Source: Streptomyces sp. NRRL S-337
GTDB lineage: Bacteria; Actinomycetota; Actinomycetes; Streptomycetales; Streptomycetaceae
Length of the DNA stretch: 64,000 nt
Assembly: GCF_000720175.1 (NCBI RefSeq)
Contig: NZ_JOIX01000002.1
Coordinates: 310,001-374,000, forward strand
Direction: 5' to 3'
The position numbers and the translations under genes were made by a program. Below the pieces are notes generated by a model that worked only from the letters and a program-made list of their open reading frames with translations, searched no databases and was not told the DNA's origin. Below, piece by piece: positions 45,340-55,001 of the stretch. Numbering within the stretch: the stretch's first letter is position 1; each line of letters starts with the position of its first letter.

Positions 45340-46905
45340 ATGAACGCTCGGTACGTGCCCTCGTCCCCCACGGCCGGCCGGCGCGGCCGCGACCGCCGCG
45401 CGCGGGTGCTGCACGGGCCCCCGGGTGCCGCACGGGCGGCGGCCGACGGGCCGCCCGCGGTGGCGGTGATCGGCGGCGGCATCGCCGGCCTGACGGCCGC
45501 CACGGCGCTGGCCGAGCGCGGGGTGCGGGTGACGCTGTACGAGCGCGAAGGCGTCCTCGGGGGCCGGCTGGCGGGCTGGCCGGTGCGGCTCGCCGACGGC
45601 TCGGCGGCGACCATGAGCCGGGGATTCCACGCCTTCTTCCCCCAGTACTACAACCTGCGGGGGCTGCTGCGGCGCATCGACCCGGGACTGCGAGTGCTGC
45701 GACGGCTCCCGGACTATCCGCTGCTGCACCGCTCGGGCACCCGCGACAGCTTCGCCCGCGTACCGCGCACACCGCCCTGGAGCGCCCTGGGTTTCATGGC
45801 CCTCAGCCCGACCTTCGCCTGGCGGGACCTGGCCCGGATGCGCCCCGGCGCGGCCCTGCCGCTGCTCGACGTCCGGGTGCCGCAGATCTACCAGCGGCTC
45901 GACGGAACCAGCGCCTGGGACCTGCTGGCCCGCATCGGCTTCCCCAAGGCCGCGCGCCACCTCGCGTTCGAGGTGTTCTCCCGGAGCTTCTTCGCCGATC
46001 CTCGCCAACTGTCCGCGGCGGAAATGGCGTTGATGTTCCACATCTACTTCCTCGGGTCCAGCGAGGGGCTCCTGTTCGACGTGCCCGCGGAGCCGTACCC
46101 GCAGGCGCTGTGGGCTCCGCTCGCCCGGTACCTGGAAGGGCACGGCGTACGGCTGCGGACGGGCACGCCGGTGGAGCGCGTCGCGCCGGGGGGCGGCCGG
46201 GTGCGCGTGGCCACGGGCAGCGCGACGCACCGGTACGACGCCGTGGTGCTCGCGCTCGACACCGCCGGTCTGCGGCGGATCGTGGCGGCATCCGACGGAC
46301 TGGGTGACGCCGCCTGGCGGGCGCGCATCGGGCGGCTGCGCACCGCGCCGCCGTTCCTGGTGTCCCGGCTGTGGCTGGAGCGGCGGGTGGCCCCCGACCG
46401 CCCCGGCTTCCTGGGCACCAGCGGCTTCGGTTCGCTGGACAACATCAGCGTGCTGGAACGCTGGGAGGGCGAGGCCGCCCGCTGGTCCGGCCGCACCGGC
46501 GGTTCCGTCCTCGAACTGCACGCCTACGCGGTGCGGCCGGACGCCGACCGGGCACACGAACAGCGCCGTCTGGTCGAGCAGTTGCACACCGTCTACCCGG
46601 AGACCCGCGGGGTGCGGATCGTCGACCAGCGCCACGAGTGGCGGGCCGACTGTCCGCTGTTCGCGGTGGGCGGCTACGCCGACCGGCCCACCGTCCACAC
46701 TCCCGACCCCCGGGTGGTGGTCGCCGGCGACCTGGTGCGCACGGCGCTGCCGGTGGCGCTGATGGAGCGCGCGGCGACCACCGGGTTCCTGGCGGCCAAC
46801 GCCCTGTTGGCCCGCTGGGGCGTGCGCGGTCACCCCCTGTGGACCGTGCCGGACAAGGGACGGGTGGCGGCACTGCGGTGGGCGGCCGGACGCGCCGGAC
46901 GCTGA
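45340..46905 (+). CDS. crtU: Beta-carotene desaturase/methyltransferase (isorenieratene synthase, CrtU)
   Basis: A 521-residue FAD enzyme that aromatises both rings of beta-carotene with methyl migration, giving isorenieratene. The FAD fold VAVIGGGIAGLTAATAL starts at about residue 42, after a disordered leader. MSRGFHAFFPQYYNLRGLLRRIDP and FARSFFADPRQLSAAEMALMFHIYFLGSSEGLLFDVP-like segments match CrtU. The C-terminus VVVAGDLVRTALPVALMERAATTGFLAAN is the second FAD contact. ATG 45340 follows GGGAGGAACC. Confidence 0.93.
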   Translation: MNARYVPSSPTAGRRGRDRRARVLHGPPGAARAAADGPPAVAVIGGGIAGLTAATALAERGVRVTLYEREGVLGGRLAGWPVRLADGSAATMSRGFHAFFPQYYNLRGLLRRIDPGLRVLRRLPDYPLLHRSGTRDSFARVPRTPPWSALGFMALSPTFAWRDLARMRPGAALPLLDVRVPQIYQRLDGTSAWDLLARIGFPKAARHLAFEVFSRSFFADPRQLSAAEMALMFHIYFLGSSEGLLFDVPAEPYPQALWAPLARYLEGHGVRLRTGTPVERVAPGGGRVRVATGSATHRYDAVVLALDTAGLRRIVAASDGLGDAAWRARIGRLRTAPPFLVSRLWLERRVAPDRPGFLGTSGFGSLDNISVLERWEGEAARWSGRTGGSVLELHAYAVRPDADRAHEQRRLVEQLHTVYPETRGVRIVDQRHEWRADCPLFAVGGYADRPTVHTPDPRVVVAGDLVRTALPVALMERAATTGFLAANALLARWGVRGHPLWTVPDKGRVAALRWAAGRAGR

Positions 46906-46953
46906 CCGCCCCCGCCCCTCGTGCCTCGGCCCGGTCAGCCCGAACAGCGGCCG

Positions 46954-47967
46954 TCAGCCCGGCCAGCGGCCGCTGTGGCGCAGCTGCCAACGGCGCTCGG
47001 CGTACGCGAGGTCATCCCGCCACAGCCGGCCGGCGGCCGCCCGCATCAACGGGCGCACCAGCGGAGCAGCGGCGCGGGCCAGCGCGAATCCGGACCGGTC
47101 GGAGCGGGCCAGCACCGCTTCGACCACCGCGGTGCGCGGCCGGCCGCGGTCGTCCGGGGCCAGTGGCGTGGCATGGGTCTCGACCACCGACCCCGCCCCC
47201 TCGCCGTCGACGAGGTGCATCACCACCGTGCGCGGCTCCGGCGCGGTGAAACGTGCCGTCACCGGAACCACCGCGCGCCCGGCGACCTTGAAGGAGACCT
47301 CGACCAGGAACTCGTCCGGGCCCTCGGTACCGGCCTCCGTCGGTGCGCCGACCACCCTGAGGTCCACGAACGAGTAGGGGTGGAACCACGCCCCGTGCCA
47401 GGGGTCCAGCCGGTTGGCCACCACGTCCTCCGGTTCGCACTCGCCCACGGCGGTGTGCACGGCGACGAGCGTGCCGGCCGGTCCGGGCCGGGGCGGGAGC
47501 ACCGGCCGCGGCAGGGGCGGTTCGCCGCCGGCCGCGTCCAGCCGGACCCAGGCGAGCACTCCGTCGTCGTGGGCGGGGAACGGTTCCCAGCCGGCGAACG
47601 CGGCGCCGTCCAGGGCCAGTCCGTGCCAGCGGCAGCGGAGCGTGCCGCAGTGCACGGCGCCCTCCGCCAGCGGCGCCCCGAGGTGCGGGCAGGCCCCCGG
47701 CCCGGCCACCAGACGCCCGGTGGCCTCGCGCCAGGCGACCACCTCGACGCCGGCCACCGTCCGGCCGAACGGCTTCCGGGGCCCGATGTCGTGGGCCGCG
47801 CCGAGCACGAACCAGTTGCCCGACGGTCGGGCGAGCGCCCTTTTCAGCGCCCCGTCGATGACGGCGGGCCGGGCGTCCCGCCAGGTGGGCCGCTGCCGCT
47901 CCCACCGCTCGGGCCTGTGCCGCAGCCGCAGCGGGACTCGTGGCCGGTGACGGGCGCGCGGGCTCAT
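46954..47967 (-). CDS. Rieske [2Fe-2S] protein with DUF5914 C-terminal domain
   Basis: A 337-residue oxygenase-like protein. The Rieske cluster motif is C-P-H-L-G-A-P (about residue 96) and C-R-W-H-G-L (about 116). The C-terminal domain (DUF5914) includes [23 protein letters not shown], which places D/H residues where Rieske oxygenases bind mononuclear iron. The ATG at 47967 overlaps the crtB stop (ATGA), so it belongs to the carotenoid operon. A ring or end-group hydroxylation in the isorenieratene pathway is a reasonable inference, but no such product is established here. Confidence 0.85.
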   Translation of the reverse strand: MSPRARHRPRVPLRLRHRPERWERQRPTWRDARPAVIDGALKRALARPSGNWFVLGAAHDIGPRKPFGRTVAGVEVVAWREATGRLVAGPGACPHLGAPLAEGAVHCGTLRCRWHGLALDGAAFAGWEPFPAHDDGVLAWVRLDAAGGEPPLPRPVLPPRPGPAGTLVAVHTAVGECEPEDVVANRLDPWHGAWFHPYSFVDLRVVGAPTEAGTEGPDEFLVEVSFKVAGRAVVPVTARFTAPEPRTVVMHLVDGEGAGSVVETHATPLAPDDRGRPRTAVVEAVLARSDRSGFALARAAAPLVRPLMRAAAGRLWRDDLAYAERRWQLRHSGRWPG

Positions 47968-48953
47968 GCGCTCTCCTTCTGCGCCGGCTGCGGCATCCGT
48001 TCCCGCGGCGCTGCGGACGGCGGGGCGGTCAGACGGGCCGCGACGGACCGGGCCAGCCCGCCCAGTGCGGTGACCGCGCGGCGCCGGCGGGAGACCACCG
48101 CACGCCGGTGCAGCACGGCGTACCCGTCCTCGCGCACCGCGTCGAGGATGGCACCGTAGAGCACGAAGGCGGTGCGCATGCACGGACGCGACACCGGGTC
48201 GAGCATGGCGAGGCCGGGGGCCGCCTCCCGGTAGACGCCGCGGGTGAGCTCGGCCGCGGCCGCCAGCGCCTCGGCGATACGCGGGTCCGGGCGGCCGGTG
48301 TCCCGACTCCACCGCAGCAGTGCGCGGTCGACACCGTGCGCCGCCAGCAGATCGGCAGGCAGATAGACCCGCCCCCGGTCGAGGTCCTCTCCGACGTCCC
48401 GCAGGAAGTTGGTCAGCTGGAAGGCGACGCCGAGCGCGGCGGCGTGCGGGGCGGCTTCCTGGCGGGGGACGACGGTGCCGAGTACGGGCAGTATCTGCAG
48501 GCCGATCACCGCCGCCGAGCCGTGCATATAGGACCGCAGGTCCGCGTAGGTCGGGTAGTCCGTGACGACCAGGTCCATCCGCATCGACGTCAGGAAGTCG
48601 GCGAAGTGGGCATGGTCGATGCCGTACGCGGCGACGGTGTGCGCCACCGCCCGGACGACCGGCTCCGGGCTCGGTTCGCCGCGCAGACCGTCCTGCAGGG
48701 TCCGGTGCAGCGCGGAGAGCGCCCGCGCGCGGTCGGCGGTGCTGCTGCCGGTTGCCGGGTCGTCCACGAGGTCGTCGGCGTGGCGGGCGAAACCGTAGAG
48801 CGCGTGCACGGCCGGCCGCCGGTCGGCCGGCAGCAGCCGGGTGGCCAGGAAGTACGTTCTGCCGTGCCGGGCGTTGAGCCGGCGGCAGTGGGCGTAGTCG
48901 GCGCGCAGCCGGGGATCGGTGATGCCCGCCGCGGTCAGTTCGCGCTCCGTCAT
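47964..48953 (-). CDS. crtB: Phytoene synthase
   Basis: A 329-residue trans-isoprenyl diphosphate synthase condensing two GGPP to phytoene. The two Asp-rich motifs are [10 protein letters not shown] (residues about 56-65) and [18 protein letters not shown] (about 184-201). [11 protein letters not shown] near residue 33 and the [10 protein letters not shown] segment are also conserved. The ATG at 48953 overlaps the crtI stop and its own stop overlaps the Rieske gene start, so translation is tightly coupled along the operon. Confidence 0.95.
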   Translation of the reverse strand: MTERELTAAGITDPRLRADYAHCRRLNARHGRTYFLATRLLPADRRPAVHALYGFARHADDLVDDPATGSSTADRARALSALHRTLQDGLRGEPSPEPVVRAVAHTVAAYGIDHAHFADFLTSMRMDLVVTDYPTYADLRSYMHGSAAVIGLQILPVLGTVVPRQEAAPHAAALGVAFQLTNFLRDVGEDLDRGRVYLPADLLAAHGVDRALLRWSRDTGRPDPRIAEALAAAAELTRGVYREAAPGLAMLDPVSRPCMRTAFVLYGAILDAVREDGYAVLHRRAVVSRRRRAVTALGGLARSVAARLTAPPSAAPRERMPQPAQKESA

Positions 48954-50482
48954 GCCGGTACGGTCCGTTCACCGGTCCGGGGCGCGCCGGCGCGGGAACG
49001 CGGCGGACGGAGCCCGGTCACCCGGGCGGCCGCCAGCTTGCCCGAGATCAGCACGGTCGGGACACCGACGCCGGGGGTCGTGCCGCACCCCGCCAGCACG
49101 GCGTTCTCGGTACCGCGTACGAGGTTGCGGGGGCGGAACGGGCCGGTCTGCGCAAAGGTGTGCGCGGCGGAGAACGGCGTACCGGCGGCCAGTCCCTGCG
49201 CCGCCCAGTCGGCCGGCGTGACCGTGCCCAGGTCCTCGGCGGTGGCGAGCCCGGTGAACCCGCGGCGCTCCAGGAGCGACAGCAGATTGTCCCGGTACCG
49301 GGGCGCGAGCGCGGGCCAGCCCTCGGCACCCGGTCCGGTCTCGGTGTTGGGGCACGGCGCCAGGACGTAGTGCAGATGCCGGCCCGGCGGGGCGAGTGCG
49401 GGGTCCGAGGCGGTGGGGCGGGTCACCAGCAGCGACGGATCGCTCATCAGCTGTCCGCGGCGGGTGAGTTCGTCGAAGGTGCGCTCCCAGGCCGCGCCGA
49501 AGGAGAGCGTGTGGTGCGCGGTGCCCGGCCAGGTCCGCGCGCCACCCGCGTGCAGGACCACGGCGGACGGCGCGTGGCGCAGCCGGACAGGACGCCGGGG
49601 CCGCCGGCCGAGCAGGCGGTAGGTGACCGGGAGGTCCGGGGTGAGCACCACCGCGTCGCAGGCGATCCGCTCGTGTGCGGTGACCACCGCGCTGATCCGG
49701 CCGCCGGCGCGTTCCAGCCGGGTGACGGGCGTGCCGTAGCGGAATGCCGCACCGGCAGCAGCGGCGGCATCGGCCATCGCCCGCGGCAGCGCATGCATAC
49801 CGCCGCGCGGGAAGTACACCCCGGCGACCGTGTCCATGTAGGCGATGACGGCGTACGCGGCCAGGGCCCGGGCGGGCGGCACCCCCGCGTAGAGCGCCTG
49901 GAACGAGAAGACCCTGCGCAGCCGCGGGTCGGTCAGGAACCGGCCGATGCGGTCGTCGAGCCGGCCGAACCCGCCGAGCGCGGCCAGCCGCGCCAGGTCC
50001 GGGTGCAGCAGTTGCAGCGGCGAGTCGAAGTTGCTGTCGATGAAGCGGCGGTGCTGGGCCTGGTACACCTGCTCCAGCCAGCGCCGCAGCCGCCGGTAGC
50101 CGTGCGCCGCGCGGGGGCCGGCGAACCGCTCCACCTCGGCCTCCATGGCCTGAGGGTCGGTGTGCACGTCCAGCTCGCTGCCGTCGGCGAACCGGGCGCG
50201 GTACGCCGGGTGCAGCTGCTGCAGCACCAGCCGGTCCGAAAGCCGCTCACCGACGGCGGCGAACGCCTCCTCGATCAGGTCCGGCATGGTCAGCACGGTG
50301 GGTCCGGTGTCGATGCGATAGCCGCCGTGGTCGACCCGCCCGGCCCGCCCGCCCGGCAGCCCGGCCCGCTCGACGACGGTCACCTGGCGGCCCGCGCCGA
50401 GCAGATGCAGCGCGGCGGACAAGCCGGAGAGCCCGGCCCCGACCACCACAACATGATCGGTGGGCCCTGGCAGCGTCCTCAC
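48950..50482 (-). CDS. crtI: Phytoene desaturase
   Basis: A 510-residue CrtI-type desaturase making lycopene from phytoene with FAD. The N-terminal fold [18 protein letters not shown] (about residues 10-27) and the substrate segment [18 protein letters not shown] are clear. The C-terminal segment [26 protein letters not shown] is the conserved FAD-binding signature. The GTG start at 50482 has GGAG 5 bases upstream. It is the first gene of the crtI-crtB-Rieske operon. The expected crtE (GGPP synthase) is not upstream of it. Confidence 0.95.
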   Translation of the reverse strand: MRTLPGPTDHVVVVGAGLSGLSAALHLLGAGRQVTVVERAGLPGGRAGRVDHGGYRIDTGPTVLTMPDLIEEAFAAVGERLSDRLVLQQLHPAYRARFADGSELDVHTDPQAMEAEVERFAGPRAAHGYRRLRRWLEQVYQAQHRRFIDSNFDSPLQLLHPDLARLAALGGFGRLDDRIGRFLTDPRLRRVFSFQALYAGVPPARALAAYAVIAYMDTVAGVYFPRGGMHALPRAMADAAAAAGAAFRYGTPVTRLERAGGRISAVVTAHERIACDAVVLTPDLPVTYRLLGRRPRRPVRLRHAPSAVVLHAGGARTWPGTAHHTLSFGAAWERTFDELTRRGQLMSDPSLLVTRPTASDPALAPPGRHLHYVLAPCPNTETGPGAEGWPALAPRYRDNLLSLLERRGFTGLATAEDLGTVTPADWAAQGLAAGTPFSAAHTFAQTGPFRPRNLVRGTENAVLAGCGTTPGVGVPTVLISGKLAAARVTGLRPPRSRAGAPRTGERTVPA

Positions 50483-50895
50483 CGGACTCCGCCTCCACCC
50501 TCACCGTCACTGCCATGGTCGCCGTCACCACTGTCAGCCCGCGCAGCACAGGCTGGCGCGCAGGGTGCGGTCCCGCCACTACGGCGCATCGCACCTCCTC
50601 ACGGTCTCCGCATGGTCTCGCCGACCAAGGGGCAGGCGCACCACGTTCCGGCACGTCACAGCCCTGTCTGCGCCCCTGGAAGCGCCACGGGGGCGTGGCC
50701 GGGGCCAGCCTTCACTTGACCACGACGCACGCCGAAATCGCCGTAACCGCCACCGGACACACCAGCAAAACCGCCGCTCGGCGCGGCAACAACGCCGTAC
50801 GGCCGGGGTGGCGGCGGCGCCGGCCGGTCAGGGTGCAGCAGCAACGTCCGGTCACGGGGGGGGGCGGCAGCGCCCTTGTGCACCTCACTCGGGTC
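50483..50895. other. Intergenic region upstream of crtI, no gene seen
   Basis: No credible gene lies here. It must contain the crtI promoter. In related clusters crtE or a light-responsive regulator lies at this position; neither is present. Confidence 0.6.
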
Positions 50896-50962
50896 GAGGG
50901 CTGGCGGCCTCCGGGGCGAGTACTGGCGGCCTCCGGGGACGAGGGCTGGCGGCCTCCCGGCT
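50896..50962. repeat. Three 22-23-bp tandem units
   Basis: Units beginning at 50896, 50918 and 50941 share the core CTGGCGGCCTCC. The last one runs into the stop codon of the Gln/Glu-repeat protein gene. Confidence 0.8.
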
Positions 50963-51255
50963 CAGTCCCGCGGCCCCTGCGGCTTCCGCTGTTCCCGCTG
51001 CTCCTGCTGCTCCTGCTGCTCCTGCTGCTCCTGCTGCTCCTGCTCATCAAGCGGCCAGTTGCGCTTCTCGCACAGCCGCGCCACCCTGCTGGCCAGGTCC
51101 TCGGGCACCGGAACCCCCAATCGGCGGGCGGCCCCGAGCCGGTGCCGGACCAGACCCAGGGTCCAGTCCAACTGCTCGTCACTGCGCGCCGCGAATTCCT
51201 GGAGCGCCTCCACCATCAGCTGCTGCCGGTCGATGTTCGCGACGTCCTTTGTCAT
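50962..51255 (-). CDS. Small protein with Gln/Glu triplet repeats
   Basis: A 97-residue protein. Residues 1-72 are a compact helical domain (RQQLMVEALQEFAARSDEQLDWTLGLVRHRLGAARRLG, then LASRVARLCEKRNWPLD). Residues 75-92 are E-Q-Q repeats encoded by a 9-base microsatellite (about 51001-51045). The repeat is in frame and would vary in length by whole residues. ATG 51255 has no strong ribosome site. No family recognised; the helical part could be a small dimerising or DNA-associated protein. Confidence 0.6.
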   Translation of the reverse strand: MTKDVANIDRQQLMVEALQEFAARSDEQLDWTLGLVRHRLGAARRLGVPVPEDLASRVARLCEKRNWPLDEQEQQEQQEQQEQQEQREQRKPQGPRD

Positions 51256-51586
51256 GGGCGCTGAACCTACCTGGGCCTCCTGCCCCGGTACACCGCTGGA
51301 CGCAGAAGTTATCCGACTGCTACCGCAGTGACAGACACCAGCAATACGGACAACGGTCCCACCCGCGGCGGGCCGCATCCCTCGCCGGCCCTCTCCTCCA
51401 TGCCTGCCCGGATTCATCACGTTACTTGATGAGTCCAGGAGCCATGTGCCCCTTGGTCGCGTCCGCCTCCCACGGTGAACTGGTCCTGCTCATCGCCGCA
51501 GCCCACGGGCGGCTGATGCGGACAGGTCGCGACATGACGCGCCGCCGTGCCGAGCCGAGATAAGACGACACGACAAGGGGTGCTCG
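51256..51586. other. Intergenic region, no gene seen
   Basis: No supported gene. The 3' end probably contains the boundary where the upstream half of the following alpha/beta hydrolase was lost. Confidence 0.5.
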
Positions 51587-52116
51587 ATGGGCGCCACCTT
51601 CGCCCTGGAGGCGGCACTCGGAGCACCGGAGCAGGTGGCCGGCGTGGTGTCGATCAACGGCCCCGGCTACTGGCCCAGCCAGGGCATGGCGGGCGCGCTC
51701 CACTCGCTGTGCGCGGCACTGGCCGCCGATCGCCCCGCGGCCCTGGCCGAGTGGATCCCGCGCTGGTTCGCCCCGGCGGCCGACCCCGCCCTGGCAGAGC
51801 AGACCGTTCAGCAGGTCCTGAATCAGGCGTGTTCATCGACGAGTTTTTCGCCGAAAGCAACCTCCACGACCCGCGCGCGACCATCGACCGACTGAGGGTC
51901 CCGGCGGTCTTCGTACACGGCCGACTCGATACGGAGGTCCCGCTGGAAGTGTCCCGGACCCTGGCCGCGCTGGCCCCGTACGGCGCATTCCACGCGATCG
52001 AGCAGGCGGGCCACATGCCGCATCAGGAGCAGCCCGCCCTCGTCAACGCCCTGATCCGCACCGCGCTCGCCCGGCAGGCCGCCGGCACTATGCCGACGGC
52101 CACCAGATCGTGCTGA
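51587..52116 (+). pseudogene. Alpha/beta hydrolase relic, truncated and frameshifted
   Basis: The first recognisable residues are MGATFALEAALGAPEQVAGVVSINGPGYW, which should follow the G-H-S nucleophile elbow. The N-terminal half with oxyanion loop and Ser is gone. Near 51,825 the frame changes, and the C-terminal part continues as IDEFFAESNLHDPRATIDRLRVPAVFVHGRLDTEVP and FHAIEQAGHMPHQEQP, with the catalytic Asp and His still present. It cannot encode an active enzyme. Confidence 0.75.
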
Positions 52117-52142
52117 GGCACAGAAGTTACCTACCCCGGACG

Positions 52143-53288
52143 CTACTGGGCGCGAATCTCGAACGGCAGCGTCCGGTAGAAGAACGACGTGTCACCGGTG
52201 CCCACCGACACACCCGCGTCCACCTTGACCACGGGAGCGGAGTCCGCGACCGCCAGGCGCAGGCGGTAGACAGCGGTGGCGCCCGGCGCCAGCGGCGTCT
52301 TGGCGGTCGGGATGAGCTGGGCGCCCATACCGGGGTCGCAGCCACCGGGCAGCAGCGAGACGCGCTGCCAGCCGTGACCGGGCACGTACTGCTGGAGCAC
52401 CAAGTCCTTCGGCTCCACGGCACGCCCGCTGCCCTGGCCGTAGGCGAAATAGCCGGCGTTCAGTGCCGGGTAGGCCCGCTTGGTGGTGTTCTTGACCGCG
52501 AGGGTGAACTCCTTCGCCGCGCCACCACGGGCCAGTGCGGTGCCGTCCGGCCAGCCCGTGATCGTGGTCGTCGGCCGGTCGACGACGGCGCTCCTGGCTG
52601 GCGCCCGGTAGGTGTGGCCGTGTCCGTCGTTGACCGAGGCGGCCACGGTCAGGCGGCCGGGCCGGTCGATGTCTTGTACGCGCAGGGCCACCGTGGCGGG
52701 GCGGCCGGCGCTCGCCGCCACCGAGACGGGGAAGGTGAACGTCCCCTTCTCCGGATGGTCGCTACCGACCGGCCGCTGGTCCAGATCGACCCAGCGGTGG
52801 GTCTTGGGAACGTAGCGCTGGATCATGAGGGAGGCGGCGCTGAAGCCGTGCGTGGTGACGTCCAGGCGGACGGTGCCCTTGGAGACCGGCGTACGCAGGG
52901 TCACCCCGGAGGACGACCACAACCCGACCGGCGCCTCCGAGGCGAGACTGTACGAGACCTTCTCCCCCGCTCTACCGGTGACGCCGACAACCGGGTCAGC
53001 CGCTTCCGCCCGCCCCGCGGACGTCATCCGCTCTGAGGAGGTCATTCGGGCTGCGGACGTCATCCGGGCTCCGGAGGTCATCCGGGCTGCAGGGGCGCTC
53101 TTGGACGCTGTCACCGCAGCGCCGCAACTCGCCACGGACCTGGACTGTGCCCCACCAGCCACCTGGACGGGCGCGGCCTGCCCGGGAGCCGCTACCCCCA
53201 CCACCAGAGCCAGCCCGGCCGCAGCCGCCACCGTCGCACCTACTGCCGCCCGCCGCGCTCCTGCGGACCGTTGCGCTGTACGTGTCAT
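52143..53288 (-). CDS. Secreted repeat-containing protein
   Basis: A 381-residue exported protein. Start ATG 53288 is preceded by GGGGGCGAG. The N-terminus has Arg residues and a hydrophobic core (residues about 14-38, with AAP-G-QAA as the cleavage region). Residues about 66-89 are four 6-residue repeats ending in R-M-T-S. The remaining 280 residues form several beta-sandwich-like units (PVGLWSSSGVTLRTPV, RPATVALRVQDIDRPGRLTVAAS, FTLAVKNTTKRAYPALNAGYFAY). Domains of this kind are common in cell-wall-associated proteins of Streptomyces. No enzymatic motif. Confidence 0.8.
   Translation of the reverse strand: MTRTAQRSAGARRAAVGATVAAAAGLALVVGVAAPGQAAPVQVAGGAQSRSVASCGAAVTASKSAPAARMTSGARMTSAARMTSSERMTSAGRAEAADPVVGVTGRAGEKVSYSLASEAPVGLWSSSGVTLRTPVSKGTVRLDVTTHGFSAASLMIQRYVPKTHRWVDLDQRPVGSDHPEKGTFTFPVSVAASAGRPATVALRVQDIDRPGRLTVAASVNDGHGHTYRAPARSAVVDRPTTTITGWPDGTALARGGAAKEFTLAVKNTTKRAYPALNAGYFAYGQGSGRAVEPKDLVLQQYVPGHGWQRVSLLPGGCDPGMGAQLIPTAKTPLAPGATAVYRLRLAVADSAPVVKVDAGVSVGTGDTSFFYRTLPFEIRAQ
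53020..53091. repeat. Four in-frame 18-bp tandem units
   Basis: Units of 18 bases at 53020-53037, 53038-53055, 53056-53073 and 53074-53091 encode the (A/S)-x-R-M-T-S hexapeptides near the N-terminus of the secreted protein. Confidence 0.85.
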
Positions 53289-53955
53289 ATCTCGCCCCCA
53301 CATCGAACGCGGACGCATCAGCTATGCGCCTCTGAGGAAGAGGAGGCGCCCACGCGGAACCGGGTTCCCGCAAACCCTGCCAAACACCGGAAATTCACCG
53401 ACATGGGTGGCCGACCGGCAGGATTCGCCACACCCCCACCCGCCGCAGCAGATCATCGAGCCCCTGAGTGAGTACACGGATTCGACGTGGAAGCGACGAC
53501 TGAGGGCCGCCACGAATCCGTACAACTCACCTTCCAGGGACTGGCCTCCACGGAGCACACCGACGTTGACGCAATGCAGGAGTCGGGATAGCCGGGAACG
53601 CCCTCAAGCCACGCCTGTCCAGAACGGCGAAAGGGCTGAGCGGAAGCCCGTCACCCACCTGCGGCCAGGCGTGCCCGGCGCGATCAGCCCGGGTCCGCCG
53701 AGCCGGCACAGCCCCAGCCCACCGCCACCGTCGCCACGAGAGCCCCCAATGCAACAACGAAAATCCCAAAGGTGAGCAGAAGTAGCAAACCCCACAAGCA
53801 ACTCAAAAACCGCCAAACCCCTCCCCCCTGGCCACCTCGTGAGAGCGGTTCGGGCCCGGAAGTACAAGATCGGCGGGAGCTACCGATTTCGGTTGCACAC
53901 GGTCATCCTGAAAAGGCGGCCCGGTTCGGGTCCGTTCCCCGGAAGGAGCCTTGCC
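53289..53955. other. Long intergenic region, possible gene remnant
   Basis: No complete gene is supported in these 667 bases. A 37-codon stretch ending at about 53,592 (F-D-V-E-A-T-T-E-G-R-H-E-S-V-Q-L-T-F-Q-G) looks protein-like but follows a stop codon and has no start or ribosome site, so it may be a relic. Confidence 0.4.
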
Positions 53956-54825
53956 ATGGACGGCTGGTACGTCGACGACCGCTGCACCAACTGCGACGTC
54001 GCCCGGCAGTTCGCACCCGACCTGATCACCGAAGCCGCCGGCGCGTCGCAGATCATGCGCCAGCCGCGCGACGAGGAAGAGATCCGACGCTTACACGCCG
54101 CCGTCTTCGCTTGCCCCACCCGCTCGATCCGCCCGACGTCCGGGCGGCCCGACCGGTCCCTCGATGCCTTCCCGATGGCCCTGGACGACGGCGTCCTGAT
54201 CTGCGGCCACAACTCCCAGCACACCGCCGGCGCCAACTCCTACCTCCTTCTGCGGCCCTCCGGCTCAGTCATGATGATCGACACCCCTCGCTGGAGCCGT
54301 GAACTCGCGGCGCGCTACACCGCGTTGGGCCCCGTCACCGACGTACTGCTCACCCACCGCGACCACGTCGCCCACGGCCGCCGCTACGCGGACCACTTCG
54401 GCGCCCGACTGTGGATCCACGAGGGCGACCTCGACGCAGCACCGGACGCCGACCAGGTGATCCGCGGCCTCGAACCCGTCGAAATCGGCGAGGGGGTCAC
54501 CGCTCACCCCCTGCCCGGCCACACCCAAGGCAGCGTGCTCTACCTCGCCGACGACCGGTACTGCTTCAGCGGAGACAGCTTCTACTGGTCCCGCACCACC
54601 GGCGATCTGGAGGTAGCCGAGAGCGTGACCTGGTACTCCATCGAGGAATTGGCCAACTCCCTTGCCAGGACGGCCCCACAGCTGCGGTTCGAATGGGTCC
54701 TCCCCGGCCACGGCGACCGTCACCACCTCCCCGCCGACGAGATGTCCCAGCGCCTGCAAGCACTCACCGAACGCACCCGCCTGCTCCGCCCCCAGCCGAT
54801 CGACTTCACCGCCGTCCGCTGGTAA
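53956..54825 (+). CDS. Ferredoxin-like/metallo-beta-lactamase-fold hybrid protein
   Basis: A 289-residue protein from ATG 53956 behind GGAAGGAGCC. Residues 1-60 resemble a single-cluster ferredoxin (D-x-R-C10-x-x-C13 and FAC53P), but only three Cys are evident, so a full [4Fe-4S] ligand set is doubtful. Residues 80-289 form a metallo-beta-lactamase fold: LLTHRDHVAHG (H133, D135, H136, H139), PLPGHTQGS with the next His, FSGDSFY with the bridging Asp, and LPGHGDRH near the end. A redox-linked hydrolase or persulfide dioxygenase-like activity is possible. Cytoplasmic, single gene. Confidence 0.82.
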   Translation: MDGWYVDDRCTNCDVARQFAPDLITEAAGASQIMRQPRDEEEIRRLHAAVFACPTRSIRPTSGRPDRSLDAFPMALDDGVLICGHNSQHTAGANSYLLLRPSGSVMMIDTPRWSRELAARYTALGPVTDVLLTHRDHVAHGRRYADHFGARLWIHEGDLDAAPDADQVIRGLEPVEIGEGVTAHPLPGHTQGSVLYLADDRYCFSGDSFYWSRTTGDLEVAESVTWYSIEELANSLARTAPQLRFEWVLPGHGDRHHLPADEMSQRLQALTERTRLLRPQPIDFTAVRW

Positions 54826-55001
54826 AAGAACGCCCGGCCAGCGGACTACCGCGGGGCCAGTGGGCTACGGGACCAGGGGACTACGGGGCAAGCAGTTCGT
54901 GGGACCCGGACCACGGGGCGAACGAGCCAGCCAGACCCGTCGTGGGTCCCCGCGTGTGGCTGGCGGCCTTCGAAGCCCACGATGACTGACTCCGACCGCG
55001 C

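Noticed and set aside
50515..51264. Plus-strand open frame opposite the Gln/Glu-repeat gene
   Set aside because: It translates to poly-Leu/Pro low complexity from the antisense of the CAG/CTG repeat and lacks a ribosome site.
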